Of a stretch of 64,000 bases of DNA, positions 1-12,494 are shown in pieces (position 1 is the first letter of the stretch; the number at the start of each line of letters is the position of its first letter). The translations under genes were made by a program, and so were the position numbers. The notes beneath the pieces are model-generated. The model was not told the DNA's origin, did not search any database, and saw only the letters and a program-made list of their open reading frames with translations. The stretch is from Calliopsis andreniformis. Taxonomy: Eukaryota; Arthropoda; Insecta; Hymenoptera; Andrenidae. Location: contig NW_027480504.1 in assembly GCF_051401765.1 (NCBI RefSeq), positions 744,001 to 808,000 of the forward strand, written 5' to 3'.

Positions 1-139
1 CAATCCTCAATACTCAATCCTCATTGTTCAATGTTCAATCCTCAATACCCAATACCCAATCTTCAATCCTCAATCCTCAATCCTCAATCCTCAATCCTCA
101 ATCCTCAATCCTCAGTCCTCAAACCTCAATCCTGAATCC

Positions 140-279
140 TCAACAATCAGTTGTCAATCCTTAATCCTCAATAGAGTATCCTCAATTCACAGGTTTCAGT
201 ACTCAATACTCAACCTGCAATCTTCAAATCCCTATCCACAAACATCAATTCTCATCACTCAGCCCTCAACACTCAGTCC
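140..279 (+). repeat. D block, subtype a (20 diverged heptamers, 140 bp)
   Basis: Distinguishing units are AGTATCC and ACAGGTT. It ends, like all D blocks, in TCAACAC, TCAGTCC. Further a copies start at 734 and 53852. Confidence 0.82.
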
Positions 280-1146
280 CCAATCCTCAATCTTCAATCC
301 TCAATCCTCAATCCTCAATCTTCAATCCTCAATCCTCAATCCTCAATCCTCAATCCTCAATCCTCAATCCACATTCTTCAATCCTCAACACCCAATACTC
401 CATCTTCAATCCTCAATCCTCAGTCCTCAATTCTCAATCCTCAATCCTCAATCCTCAGACCTCAAACATCAATACTCAACCGTCAGTCCTCGTCCTCAAT
501 CCACAACCCTCAATCGTCGATCCTCAATTTTCAATCATCAATATTCAATCTTCTATCCTCAATCCTCAATCCTCAATCCTCAATACTCAATCCTCATTGT
601 TCAATGTTCAATCCTCAATACCCAATACTCAATCTTCAATCCTCAATCCTCAATCCTCAATCCTCAATCCCCAATCCTCAATCCTCAGTCCTCAAACCTC
701 AATCCTGAAACCTCAATCCTCAGCCCTCAGACCTCAACAATCAGTTGTCAATCCTTGATCCTCAATAGAGTATCCTCAATTCACAGGTTTCAGTACTCAT
801 TACTCTACCTGCAATCTTCAAATCCCTATCCACAAACATCAATTCTCATCACTCAGCCCTCAACACTCAGTCCCCAATCCTCAATCTTCAATCCTCAATC
901 CTCAATCCTCAATCCTCAATCCTCAGTCCTCAAACCTCAATCATCAATCCTCAATCCTCAATCTTCAATCCTCAATCCTCATTCCTCAATCCTCAATGTT
1001 CAATCCGCAATACACAATCCTCAATCTTCAATCCTCAATCCTCATTCCTCAATCCTCAAACCTGAATCCTCAATCCTCAATCCTCAGTCCTCGAACCTCA
1101 AACCTGTATCCTCAATCCTGAAACCCCAATCGTCAGACCTCAGTAC

Positions 1147-1286
1147 TCAACAATCGGTTGTCAATTATCAATCCTCAATAGAATATCATCAATTCACTGT
1201 TTTCAATACTCAATACTCAACCTGTAATTTTCAAATCTCTATCCACAAACATCAATTCTCATCATTCAACCCTCAACACTCAGTCC
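1147..1286 (+). repeat. D block, subtype b
   Basis: Distinguishing units are TCAATTA near the start, AATATCA, and ACTGTTT. Other b copies start at 11005, 15589, 23122, 31934, 36287 and 45883, each following the S tandem pair or its remnant. Confidence 0.82.
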
Positions 1287-1736
1287 CCAATCCTCAATCT
1301 TCAATACTCAATCCTCAATCCTCAATCCTCGAACCTCAATCTTCAATACTCAATACTCGATCCTCAATCCTCAATCCTCAATCCTCAATCTTCAATCCTC
1401 AATACTCAATCTTCAAACCTCAATCCTCAATCCTCAATTCTCAATCCTCAATCCTCAGTCCTCAGACCTCAAACCTCTACCCTCAACCCTCAGCCCTCAT
1501 CCTCAATCCTCAATCCTCAATCCTCAATCCTCAATCCTCAATCTTCAATCCTCAATACTCAATCTTCAATAATCAATCCTCAATTCTCAATCCTCAATAC
1601 TCAATCCTCAATCGTCAATCCTCAATCACCAATCCTCAATCTTCAATCCTCAATCCTCAATCATCAATCCTCAATCCTCAATTTTCAATCCTCAATACTC
1701 AATCTGCAATCCTCAATACTCAGTCCGCAATCCTGA

Positions 1737-2779
1737 ATGCTCAATCCTCAATCCTCAATCTTCAATCCTCAATACTCAGTCTTCAATCCTCGATCCTCAA
1801 TACTCAATCCTCAATACTCATTCTTCAATCCTCAATACCCAATCCTCAATCTTCTATCCTCAATCCTCAATCCTCAATTCTCAATCCTCGATCCTCAATC
1901 CTCGGACCTCAAACAGCAATACTCAACCCTCAGTCCTCGTCCTCAATCCTCAACCATCAATACTGAATCCTCAATCTTCAATCATCAATATTCAATCTTC
2001 AGTCCTCAATCCTCAATCCTCAATCCTCAAACCTCAATCCTCAACCGTCAGTCCTCGTCCTCAAACCTCAACCCTCAATCCTCAATCCTCAATGTTCAAT
2101 CATCAATACTCAATCTTCAATCCTCAATCCTCAATCCTCAATCCTTAATCCTCAATCCTCAATATTCAATCCTCAATCTTCAATCCTCAATACTCAATCA
2201 TCAATCCTCAATCCTCAATTTTCAATCCTCAATACTCAATCTGCAATCCTCAATACTCAGTCCGCAATCCTGAATGCTCAATCCTCAATCCTCAATCTTC
2301 AATCCTCAATACTCAGTCTTCAATCCTCGATCCTCAATACTCAATCCTCAATCCTCATTCTTCAATCCTCAATACCCAATCCTCAATCTTCTATCCTCAA
2401 TCCTCAATCCTCAATTCTCAATCCTCGATCCTCAATCCTCGGACCTCAAACAGCAATACTCAACCCTCAGTCCTCGTCCTCAATCCTCAACCTTCAATAC
2501 TGAATCCTCAATCTTCAATCATCAATATTCAATCTTCAGTCCTCAATCCTCAATCCTCAATCCTCAAACCTCAATCCTCAACCGTCAGTCCTCGTCCTCA
2601 AACCTCAACCCTCAATCCTCAATCCTCATTGTTCAATCATCAATACTCAATCTTCAATCCTCAATCCTCAATCCTCAATCCTTAATCCTCAATCCTCAAT
2701 ATTCAATCCTCAATCCTTAGTCCACAAACCTCAATTCTGAATCCTCAATCCTGAGTCCTCAATCTTCAGCCCTCAGTCC
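1737..2779 (+). repeat. 537-bp tandem duplication
   Basis: The sequence beginning at 1737 restarts at 2274 with the same series of variant units, including the 6-base unit TCGTCC and the paired variants around 2040-2070 and 2580-2600. The copies differ at a few single bases. The same pair recurs at 40,586 and 41,654 and again at 48,925 and 49,993, but 1,068 bp apart there, so extra sequence has been gained or lost between the copies. Confidence 0.85.
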
Positions 2780-3073
2780 TCAACAATCAGTAGTCAATCC
2801 TCAATCCTCAGTAGAATATCCTCAATTCACAGCTTTCAATACTCAATACTCGATCTGCAATCTTCAAACCACTATCGACAAACATCAATTCTCATCACTC
2901 AACCCTCAACACTCAGTCCTCAATGTTCAATCCTCAATCCTCAATTCTCAACCTTCAATCCTCAATACTGAAACGTCAATCCTCAACCCTCAATCCTCAA
3001 TCCTCAATCCTCAATACTCAATCCTCAATTCTCAATCCTCAATACTCAACCATCAATCCTCAATTCTCAATAC

Positions 3074-3185
3074 TCAATAGAATATCCTGAATTCTCATGG
3101 TTCAATACTCAATCCACAATATTCAATAATCAAATCTGAATCCTCAAACATCAATTCTCAAAACTCAATCCTCAACACTCAGTCC
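3074..3185 (+). repeat. M block (16 heptamers, related to D-block units 5-20)
   Basis: Aligned unit by unit with a D block it shares TCAATAG, AATATCC, TCAAATC, TCAATTC, TCAACAC and TCAGTCC, but has TCATGGT, ACAATAT, TCAATAA and TCAAAAC elsewhere, so it looks like an older paralogue of the same segment (inference). Other copies start at 4701, 5457, 16420, 17176, 18803, 27615, 37118, 42454, 44081, 50793, 52210, 52993, 57157 and 61991. Confidence 0.82.
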
Positions 3186-3318
3186 TCTCTCATCAATCCT
3201 CCATCCTCAATCCTCAATCCTCAAGCGTCAATCCTCAATCCTCAACCCTCAATCCTCAGCCCTCAAACCTCCACCACGAATCCTCAATACTGAATCCTCA
3301 ATCTTCAGCCATAAGACC

Positions 3319-3458
3319 TCAACAATCAATTGTCAATCCTCAATCCTCAATAGAATATCCTCAGTTCACAGTTTTCAATACTCAATCCCCATTCTTCAAT
3401 CTTCAAATCTCAATCCACAAACATGAATCCTCGTCACGCAACCCTCAACACTCAGTCC
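3319..3458 (+). repeat. D block, subtype d
   Basis: Distinguished by TCAATTG as the second unit and by the CGTCACGCAACC stretch near the end (some copies read CATCACG). Other d copies start at 4953, 5702, 6931, 16672, 17421, 19055, 27867, 37370, 42699, 44333, 51038, 52462, 53245, 57409 and 62243. All but the one at 6931 lie 245-252 bp (35-36 units) after an M block. Confidence 0.84.
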
Positions 3459-6400
3459 TCAATCTTCAATACTCAATCCTCAATCCTCAATACTCAATCT
3501 TCAATCCTAAATCCTCAATCCTCAATCCTCAATACTCAAACTGCAACCATCAATCCTCAGTCCTCACTCCTCAATCCTCATTCTTCAATCCTCAATACCG
3601 AATCCTCAACCTTCAATCCTCAATCCTCAATCCTCTATTCTCAATCCCCAATCCTCAATCCTCAGACTTCAAACACCAATACTCAACCCTCAGTCCTCGT
3701 CCTCAATCCACAGCCCTCAATCCTCAATCCTCAATCTCCAATCATTAAAATTCAATCTTCAATCCTCAATCCTCAATCCTCAATCCTCAACCCTCAACCC
3801 TCAATCCTCAGTCATCAAACCTCAATCCGGAATCCTCAATCCTGAATGCTCAATCTTCAGCCGTCAGTCCTCAACAATCAATTGTCAATACTCAATCTTC
3901 AATCCTCAATCCTCAATCCTCGGTCCTCAATCCTCAATCGTCAATCTCCAATCCTGAATACTCAATCTTCAATCCTCAATCCTCAATCCTCAATCCTCAA
4001 TCCTCAATCCTCATTCTTCAATCCTCAATACCCAATCCTCAGTCTTCAATCCTCAATCCTCAATCCTCAATTTTCAATCCTCAATACTCAGTCCTCAGTC
4101 CTCAAACCTCAATCCTCAACCCCCAGCCCTCATCCTCAATCCTCAACCTTCAATCCTCAATCCTCAATCTTCAATCCTCAATACTCAATCTTCAATCCTC
4201 AATCCTCAGTCCACAATCTTCAATCCTCAATGCTCAATCCTCAATCCTCATTCTTCAATCCTCAATACACAATCCTCAATCTTCAATCCTCAATCCTCAA
4301 TCCTCGATTCTCAATCCTCAATACTCAGTCCTCAGTCCTCAAACCTCAATCCTCAACCCCCAGCCCTCATCCTCAATCCTCAATCCTCAATCCTCAATCC
4401 TCAATCTTCAATCCTCAATCCTCAGTCCACAATCTTCAATCCTCAATGCTCAATCCTCAATCCTCAATCCTCAGTCCTCAATCCTCAATCCTCAATCCTC
4501 AAACCTCAATCCTCAACCGTCAGTCCTCGTCCTCAAACCTCAACCCCCAGTCCTCAATCCTCAATCTTCAATCATCAATACTCTATCTTCAATCCTCAAT
4601 CCTCAATCCTCAATCCTCTATCCTCAATCCTCAATATTCAACGCACAACCCTCAACCATCAATCCACAATACTCAACCATCAATCCTCAATTCTCAATAC
4701 TCAATAGAATATCCTGAATTCTCATGGTTCAATACTCAATCCACAATATTCAATAATCAAATCTGAATCCTCAAACATCAATTCTCAAAACTCAAAACTC
4801 AACACTCAGTCCTCTCTCATCAATCCTCCATCCTCAATCCTCAATCCTCAAGCGTCAATCCTCAATCCTCAATCCTCAACCCTCAATCCTCAGCCCTGAA
4901 ACCTCCACCACGAATCCTCAATACTGAATCCTCAATCTTCAGCCATAAGACCTCAACAATCAATTGTCAATCCTCAATCCTCAATAGAATATCCTCAATT
5001 CACAGTTTTCAATTCTCAATCCCCATTCTTCAATCTTCAAATCTCAATCCACAAACATCAATTCTCATCACGCAACCCTCAACACTCAGTCCTCAATCTT
5101 CAATCCTCAATCCTCAATCCTCAATCTTCAATCCTCAATACTCAATCTTCAATACTCAATCCTCAATTCTCAATCCTCAATGCTCAATACTCAATCGTCA
5201 ATCCTCAATCCCCAATCCTCAATCTTCAATCCTCAATCCTCAATCCTCAATCCTCAATCCTCAATCCTCACTCTTCAATCCTCAATACTCAAACTGCAAT
5301 CCGCAATCCTCAGTCCTCACTCCTCAATCCTCATTCTTCAATCCTCAATACCGAATCCTCAACCTTCAATTCTCAATCCTCAATCCTCAATTCTCAATCC
5401 TCAATCCTCAATCCTCAATCCTCAATACTCAACCATCAATCCTCAATTCTCAATACTCAATAGAATATCCTGAATTCTCATGGTTCAATACTCAATCCAC
5501 AATATTCAATAATCAAATCTGAATCCTCAAACATCAATTCTCAAAACTCAATCCTCAACACTCAGTCCTCTCTCATCAATCCTCCATCCTCAATCCTCAA
5601 TCCTCAAGCGTCAATCCTCAATCCTCAACCCTCAATCCTCAGCCCTCAAACCTCCACCACGAATCCTCAATACTGAATCCTCAATCTTCAGCCATAAGAC
5701 CTCAACAATCAATTGTCAATCCTCAATCCTCAATAGAATATCCTCAGTTCACTGTTTTCAATACTCAATCCCCATTCTTCAATCTTCAAATCTCAATCCA
5801 CAAACATGAATCCTCGTCACGCAACCCTCAACACTCAGTCCTCAATCTTCAATACTCAATCCTCAATCCTCAATACTCAATCTTCAATCCTAAATCCTCA
5901 ATCCTCAATCCTCAATACTCAAACTGCAACCATCAATCCTCAGTCCTCACTCCTCAATCCTCATTCTTCAATCCTCAATACCGAATCCTCAACCTTCAAT
6001 CCTCAATCCTCAATCCTCAATTCTCAATCCCCAATCCTCAATCCTCAGACTTCAAACACCAATACTCAACCCTCAGTCCTCGTCCTCAATCCACAGCCCT
6101 CAATCCTCAATCCTCAATCTCCAATCATTAATATTCAATCTTCAATCCTCAATCCTCAATCCTCAATCCTCAACCCTCAACCCTCAATCCTCAGTCATCA
6201 AACCTCAATCCGGAATCCTCAATCCTGAATGCTCAATCTTCAGCCGTCAGTCCTCAACAATCAATTGTCAATACTCAATCTTCAATCCTCAATCCTCAAT
6301 CCTCGGTCCTCAATCCTCAATCGTCAATCTCCAATCCTGAATACTCAATCTTCAATCCTCAATCCTCAATCCTCAATCCTCAATCCTCAATCCTCATTCT

Positions 6401-7157
6401 TCAATCCTCAATACCCAATCCTCAGTCTTCAATCCTCAATCCTCAATCCTCAATTTTCAATCCTCAATACTCAGTCCTCAGTCCTCAAACCTCAATCCTC
6501 AACCCCCAGCCCTCATCCTCAATCCTCAACCTTCAATCCTCAATCCTCAATCTTCAATCCTCAATACTCAATCTTCAATCCTCAATCCTCAGTCCACAAT
6601 CTTCAATCCTCAATGCTCAATCCTCAATCCTCATTCTTCAATCCTCAATACACAATCCTCAATCTTCAATCCTCAATCCTCAATCCTCGGTTCTCAATCC
6701 TCAATACTCAGTCCTCAGTCCTCAAACCTCAATCCTCAACCCCCAGCCCTCATCCTCAATCCTCAATCCTCAATCCTCAATCCTCAATCTTCAATCCTCA
6801 ATCCTCAGTCCACAATCTTCAATCCTCAATGCTCAATCCTCAATCCTCAATCCTCAGTCCTCAATCCTCAGCCCTGAAACCTCCACCACGAATCCTCAAT
6901 ACTGAATCCTCAATCTTCAGCCATAAGACCTCAACAATCAATTGTCAATCCTCAATCCTCAATAGAATATCCTCAATTCACAGTTTTCAATTCTCAATCC
7001 CCATTCTTCAATCTTCAAATCTCAATCCACAAACATCAATTCTCATCACGCAACCCTCAACACTCAGTCCTCAATCTTCAATCCTCAATCCTCAATCCTC
7101 AATCTTCAATCCTCAATACTCAATCTTCAATACTCAATCCTCAATTCTCAATCCTCA

Positions 7158-8239
7158 ATGCTCAATACTCAATCGTCAATCCTCAATCCCCAATCCTCAA
7201 TCTTCAATCCTCAATCCTCAATCCTCAATCCTCAATCCTCAATCCTCACTCTTCAATCCTCAATACTCAAACTGCAATCCGCAATCCTCAGTCCTCACTC
7301 CTCAATCCTCATTCTTCAATCCTCAATACCGAATCCTCAACCTTCAATCCTCAATCCTCAATCCTCAATTCTCAATCCTCAATCCTCAATCCTCAGACTT
7401 CAAACACCAATGCTCAACCCTCAGTCCTCGTCCTCAATCCACAGCCCTCAATCCTCTATCCTCAATCTTCAATCTATAATATTCAATCTTCAATCCTCAA
7501 TCTTCAATCCTCAACCCTCAATCCACAATACTCAATCCTCAATCCTCAATCTTCAATCCTCAATACTCAATCTTCAATCCACAATCCTCAATCCTCAATC
7601 CTCAATCCACATTCTTCAATCCTCAACACCCAATCCTCAAACCTCAAACCTCAACCGTCAGTCCTCGTCCTCAATCCTCAATCCTCAATCTTCAATCCTC
7701 AATACTCAATCTTCAATCCGCAATCCTCAATCTTCAATCCTCAATCCTCAATCCTCAATTCTCAATCCTCAATCCTCAATCCTCAATCATCAGTTCTCAA
7801 TCCTCAATTTTCAATCCTCAATCCTCAATCCTCAATCCTCAATGTTCAATCCGCAATACACAATCCTCAATCTTCAATCCTCAGTCCTCATTCCTCAATC
7901 CTCAAACCTCAATCCTCAATCCTCAATCCACATTCTTCAATCCTCAACACCCAATCCTCAAACCTCAATCCTCAACCGTCAGTCCTCGTCCTCAATCCTC
8001 AATCCTCAATCCTCAATCCTCAATCTTCAATCCTCAGTACTCAATCTTCAATCCGCAATCCTCAATCTTCAATCCTCAATCCTCAATCCTCAATTCTCAA
8101 TCCTCAATCCTCAATCCTCAATCATCAATCCTCAATCCTCAATTTTCAATCCTCAATCCTCAATCCTCAATCCTCAATCCTCAATTTTCAATCCTCAATA
8201 CTCAATCTGCAATCCTCAATACTCAGTCCGCAATACTGA
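7158..8239 (+). repeat. P segment (marker region preceding each core repeat)
   Basis: Recognised by TCAGACT, TCAAACA, CCAATGC, the 6-base unit TCGTCC, ACAGCCC, and then ATAATAT near 7,476. Equivalent segments precede the D-c blocks at 12842, 20704, 24959, 29516, 33771, 39381 and 47720. The ATAATAT marker also occurs near 54,475 and 54,872 in the diverged tail. Confidence 0.8.
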
Positions 8240-8586
8240 ATGCTCAATCTTCAATCCTCAATCTTCAATCCTCAATACTCAGTCTTCAATCCTCGATCCT
8301 CAATACTCAATCCTCAATCCTCATTCTTCAATCCTCAATACCCAATCCTCAATCTTCAATCCTCAATCCTCAATCCTCAATTCTCAATCCTCGATCCTCA
8401 ATCCTCGGACCTCAAACAGCAATACTCAACCCTCAATGTTCAATCATCAATACTCAATCTTCAATCCTCAACCCTCAATCCTCAATCCTTAATCCTCAAT
8501 CCTCAATATTCAATCCTCAATCCTCAGTCCACAAACCTCAGTTCTGAATCCTCAATCCTGAGTCCTCAATCTTCAGCCCTCAGTCC

Positions 8587-8726
8587 TCATCAATCAGTAG
8601 TCAATCCTCAATCCTCAGTAGAATATCCTCAATTCACAGCTTTCAACACTCAATACTCGATCTGCAATCTTCAAACCACTATCCACAAACATCAATTCTC
8701 ATCACTCAACCCTCAACACTCAGTCC
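8587..8726 (+). repeat. D block, subtype c
   Basis: Contains TCAGTAG twice, AATATCC, ACAGCTT, TCGATCT, ACTATCC and ACAAACA, all in 7-base register. Other c copies start at 2780, 12842, 20704, 24959, 29516, 33771, 39381, 41092, 42160, 47720, 49431, 50499, 55856 and 60195. Confidence 0.85.
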
Positions 8727-9013
8727 TCAATGTTCAATCCTCAATCCTCAATTCTCAATCTTCAATGCTCAATACTGAACCTTCAATCCTCAATCCTCAA
8801 TCCTCAATCCTCAATTCTCAATACGCAATCCTCAATCCCCAATCCTCAATCCTCAATCTTCAATCCTCAATACTCAATCTTCAAACCTCAATCCTCAATC
8901 CTCAATCCTCAATCATCAATCCTCAATCATCAATCCTTAATTTTCAATACTCAATCCTCAACGCTCAATCCTCAATCCTCAATACTCAACCATCAATCCT
9001 CAATTCTCAATAC

Positions 9014-9055
9014 TCAATAGAATATCCTGAATTCTCAGGATTCTATACTCAAACC
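9014..9055 (+). repeat. h block (6 heptamers, truncated M-like segment)
   Basis: Starts as M does (TCAATAG, AATATCC, TGAATTC), then has TCAGGAT and TCTATAC and returns to ordinary units. It lies between D-c and D-e in each core. Other copies start at 13269, 21131, 29943, 34198, 39808, 48147 and 60622; it is missing from the core at 24.9-25.5 kb through a deletion. Confidence 0.8.
9024..9041 (+). other. Perfect 7-bp inverted repeat with 4-base loop
   Basis: ATCCTGA, then ATTC, then TCAGGAT. It can fold as a hairpin on either strand, which the G-poor array otherwise hardly permits. It arises where the h block changes TCATGGT of the M block to TCAGGAT. Confidence 0.75.
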
Positions 9056-9278
9056 TCAATCCTCAACCCTCAGCCCTCATTCTCAATCCTCAATCCACAA
9101 TCCTCAAACCTCAATCCTCAACCGTCAGTCCTCGTCCTCAATCCTCAACCCTCAATCCTCAATCCTCCCATCTTCAATCATCAATACTCAATCTTCAATA
9201 CTCAATTCTCAATCCTCAGTCCTCAAACCTCGATCCTGAATCCTCAATCCTGAATCCTCAATCTTCAGCCCTGTGTCC

Positions 9279-9418
9279 TCAACAATCAGTTGTCAATCCT
9301 CAATCCTCAATAGAATATCCTCAATTCACAGTTTTCAATACTCAGTACTCAATCTGCAATCTTCAGATCTCTATCCACAAACACCAGTTCTTATCATTCA
9401 ACACTGAATACTCAGTCC
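9279..9418 (+). repeat. D block, subtype e
   Basis: Distinguished by the preceding GTGTCC, by TCAGTAC, TCAGATC, CCAGTTC and TTATCAT, and by TGAATAC near the end. Other e copies start at 13534, 21396, 25484, 30208, 34463, 40073, 48412, 56221 and 58205. Confidence 0.83.
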
Positions 9419-9917
9419 CTAATCCACAATCCTCAATCCTCAATCCTCAATCCTCAATCCTCTATCCTCAATCTTAATCTTCAATCCTCAATACTCAATC
9501 TTCAATCCTCAATCCTCAATCCTCAATCCTCAATCCTCAATCTTCAATCCTCAATACTCAATCTTCAATACTCAATCCTCAATCCTCAATCCTCAATCCT
9601 CAATCCTCAATCCTCAATCGTCAATCTTCAGTCCTCAATACTCAATCTTCAATCCTCAATCGTCAATCCTCAATCCTCAATCCACATTCTTCAATCCTCA
9701 ACACCCAATCCTCAATCTTCAACCCTCAATCCTCAGTCCTCAATTCTCAATCCTCAATCCTCAATCCTCAGACCTCAAACATCAATCCTCAATCCTCAAT
9801 CCTCAATCCTCAATCCTCAATCTTCAATCCTCAATACTCAATCTTCAATCCTCAATCCTCAATCCTCAATACTCAATCCTCAATCCTCAATCCTCATTCT
9901 TCAATCCTCAATCTTCA

Positions 9918-10993
9918 ATGCTCAATCCTCAATCCTCAAGCCTCAATCCTCAATCCTCAGTCATCAAACCTCAATCCGGAATCCTCAATCCTGAATACTC
10001 AATCTTCAGCCGTCAGTCCTCAACAATCAATTGTCAATCCTCAATCCTCAATATTCAATCCTCAATCCTCAATCCGCAATCCTCAATCCTCAATCCTCAA
10101 TCCTCAATCCTCAATCTTCAATCCCCAATCCTCAATCCTCAGTCCTCAATCCACATTCTTCAATCCTCAATACCCAATTCTCAATCTACAATACTCAATC
10201 CTCAATCCTCAATTCTCAATCCTCAATCCTCAGTCCTCAGTCCTCAAACCTCAATCCTCGACCCTCAGCCCTCATCCTCAATCCCCAATCCTCAATCCTC
10301 AATCCTCAGTCTTCAATCCTCAATACTCAATTTTCAATAGTCAATCCTCAATTCTCAATCCTCAATACTCATTCCTCAATCTTCAATCCTCCATCCTCAA
10401 TCCTCAATACTCAATCCTCAATCCTCAATCCTCATTCTTCAATCCTCAATCTTCAATGCTCAATCCTCAATCCTCAATCCTCAATCCTCAATCCTCAGTC
10501 ATCAAACCTCAATCCGGAATCCTCAATCCTGAATACTCAATCTTCAGCCGTCAGTCCTCAAGAATCAATTGTCAATCCTCAATCCTCAATATTCAATCCT
10601 CAATCCTCAATCCGCAATCCTCAATCCTCAATCCTCAATCCTCAATCCTCAATCTTCAATCCCCAATCCTCAATCCTCAGTCCTCAATAAACATCCTTCA
10701 ATCCTCAATACCCAATCCTCAATCTACAATACTCAATCCTCGATCCTCAATTCTCAATCCTCAATCCTCAGTCCTCAGTCCTCAAACCTCAATCCTCGAC
10801 CCTCAGCCCTCATCCTCAATCCCCAATCCTCAATCCTCAATCCTCAATCCTCAATGTTCAACCCGCAATACACAATCCTCAACTTTCGATCCTCAATCCT
10901 CATTCCTCAATCCTCAAACCTCAATCCTCAATCCTCAATCCTCAGTCCTCGAACCTCAAACCTGTATCCTCAATACTGAATCCTCAATCTTCA
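9918..10993 (+). repeat. S unit, 538-bp tandem pair
   Basis: Two copies start at 9918 and 10456, each with the marker CCGGAATCC and CAGCCGTCAG. The same pair at the same 538-bp spacing occurs at 14173/14711, 22035/22573, 26123/26661, 30847/31385 and 34892/35430, so the duplication predates amplification of the core repeat. 538 is 76 units plus six bases. Confidence 0.86.
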
Positions 10994-12494
10994 GACCTCA
11001 GTCCTCAACAATCAGTTGTCAATTATCAATCCTCAATAGAATATCATCAATTCACTGTTTTCAATACTCAATTCTCAATCTGCAATTATCAAATCTCTAT
11101 CAACAAACATCAATTCTCATCATTCAACCCTCAACACTCAGTCCCCAATCCTCAATCTTCAATACTCAATCCTCAATCCTCAATCCTCGATCCTCAATCT
11201 TCAATCCTCAATACTCGATCCTCAATCCTCAATCCTCAATCCTCAATCCTCAATCCTCAATTCTCAATCCTCGGTCCTCAATCCTCAATCGTCAATCTCC
11301 AATTCTGAATACTCAATCTTCAATCCTCAATCCTCAATCCTCAATCCTCAATCCTCATTCTTCAATCCTCAATACCCAATCCTCAATCTTCAATCCTCAA
11401 TCCTCAATCCTCGATTCTCAATCCTCAATACTCAGTCCTCAGTCCTCAAACCTCAATCCTCAACCCCCAGCCCTCATCCTCAATCCTCAATCCTCAATCC
11501 TCAATCCTCAATCCTCACTCTTCAATCCTCAATACTCAAACTGCAATCCGCAATCCTCAGTCCTCACTCCTCAATCCTCATTCTTCAATCCTCAATACCG
11601 AATCCTCAACCTTCAATCCTCAATCCTCAATCCTCAATTCTCAATCCTCAATCCTCAATCCTCAGACTTCAAACACCAATGCTCAACCCTCAGTCCTCGT
11701 CCTCAATCCACAGCCCTCAATCCTCAATCCTCAATCTTCAATCTATAATATTCAATCTTCAATCCTCAATCTTCAATCCTCAACCCTCAATCCTCAATAC
11801 TCAATCCTCAATCCTCAATCTTCAATCCTCAATACTCAATCTTCAATCCACAATCCTCAATCCTCAATCCTCAATCCACATTCTTCAATCCTCAACACCC
11901 AATCCTCAAACCTCAAACCTCAACCGTCAGTCCTCGTCCTCAATCCTCAATCCTCAATCTTCAATCCTCAATACTCAATCTTGAATCCGCAATCCTCAAT
12001 CTTCAATCCTCAATCCTCAATCCTCAATTCTCAATCCTCAATCCTCAATCCTCAATCATCAGTCCTCAATCCTCAATTTTCAATCCTCAATCCTCAATCC
12101 TCAATCCTCAATGTTCAATCCGCAATACACAATCCTCAATCTTCAATCCTCAGTCCTCATTCCTCAATCCTCAAACCTCAATCCACAATCCTCAATCCAC
12201 ATTCTTCAATCCTCAACACCCAATCCTCAAACCTCAATCCTCAACCGTCAGTCCTCGTCCTCAATCCTCAATCCTCAATCTTCAATCCTCAGTACTCAAT
12301 CTTCAATCCGCAATCCTCAATCTTCAATCCTCAATCCTCAATCCTCAATTCTCAATCCTCAATCCTCAATCCTCAATCATCAATCCTCAATCCTCAATTT
12401 TCAATCCTCAATCCTCAATCCTCAATCCTCAATCCTCAATTTTCAATCCTCAATACTCAATCTGCAATCCTCAATACTCAGTCCGCAATACTGA

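Larger units (their letters stand above)
1..1736 (+). repeat. Array segment with D blocks a, a, b and a ~573-594 bp duplication
   Basis: The stretch from about 21 recurs from about 594 (offset 573), and the D-a block at 140 recurs at 734 (offset 594), so a 21-bp (three-unit) length difference separates two tandem copies. A D-b block follows at 1147. The part from about 361 has a distant copy near 53,472 with the same unusual variants (offset about 53,111). No gene is seen. Confidence 0.85.
2780..7157 (+). repeat. M-d cluster with 2,383-bp tandem period
   Basis: Starts with a D-c block (2780), then M-d pairs at 3074/3319, 4701/4953 and 5457/5702, and a lone D-d at 6931. Landmarks at 3074, 3319 and 3423 recur exactly 2,383 bp later. 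The second period has lost about 405 bp near 6,850-6,880, which removed the M block that should precede the D-d at 6931. The cluster matches 16.4-19.3 kb (offset 11,719 up to the deletion). Confidence 0.85.
8240..12494 (+). repeat. Core higher-order repeat, 4,255 bp, first copy (c-h-e-S-S-b-P)
   Basis: Block order: D-c 8587, h 9014, D-e 9279, S 9918 and 10456, D-b 11005, then a P segment. The landmarks at 8240, 8587, 8730, 9279, 9918 and 10456 each recur exactly 4,255 bp downstream. The period is 607 units of seven plus six bases, so it contains a net one-base phase shift from the 6- and 8-base units. Confidence 0.88.

Noticed and set aside
3319..3345. Short inverted repeat ACAAT-CA-ATTGT in D-d blocks as a regulatory operator
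   Set aside because: The stem is only five A/T-rich base pairs, is lost in subtype c, and no gene lies nearby.
7467..7485. TATA-like box (ATAATAT) in P segments as a promoter
   Set aside because: It is a single variant heptamer within the array, copied with the higher-order unit, with no gene or other promoter element downstream.
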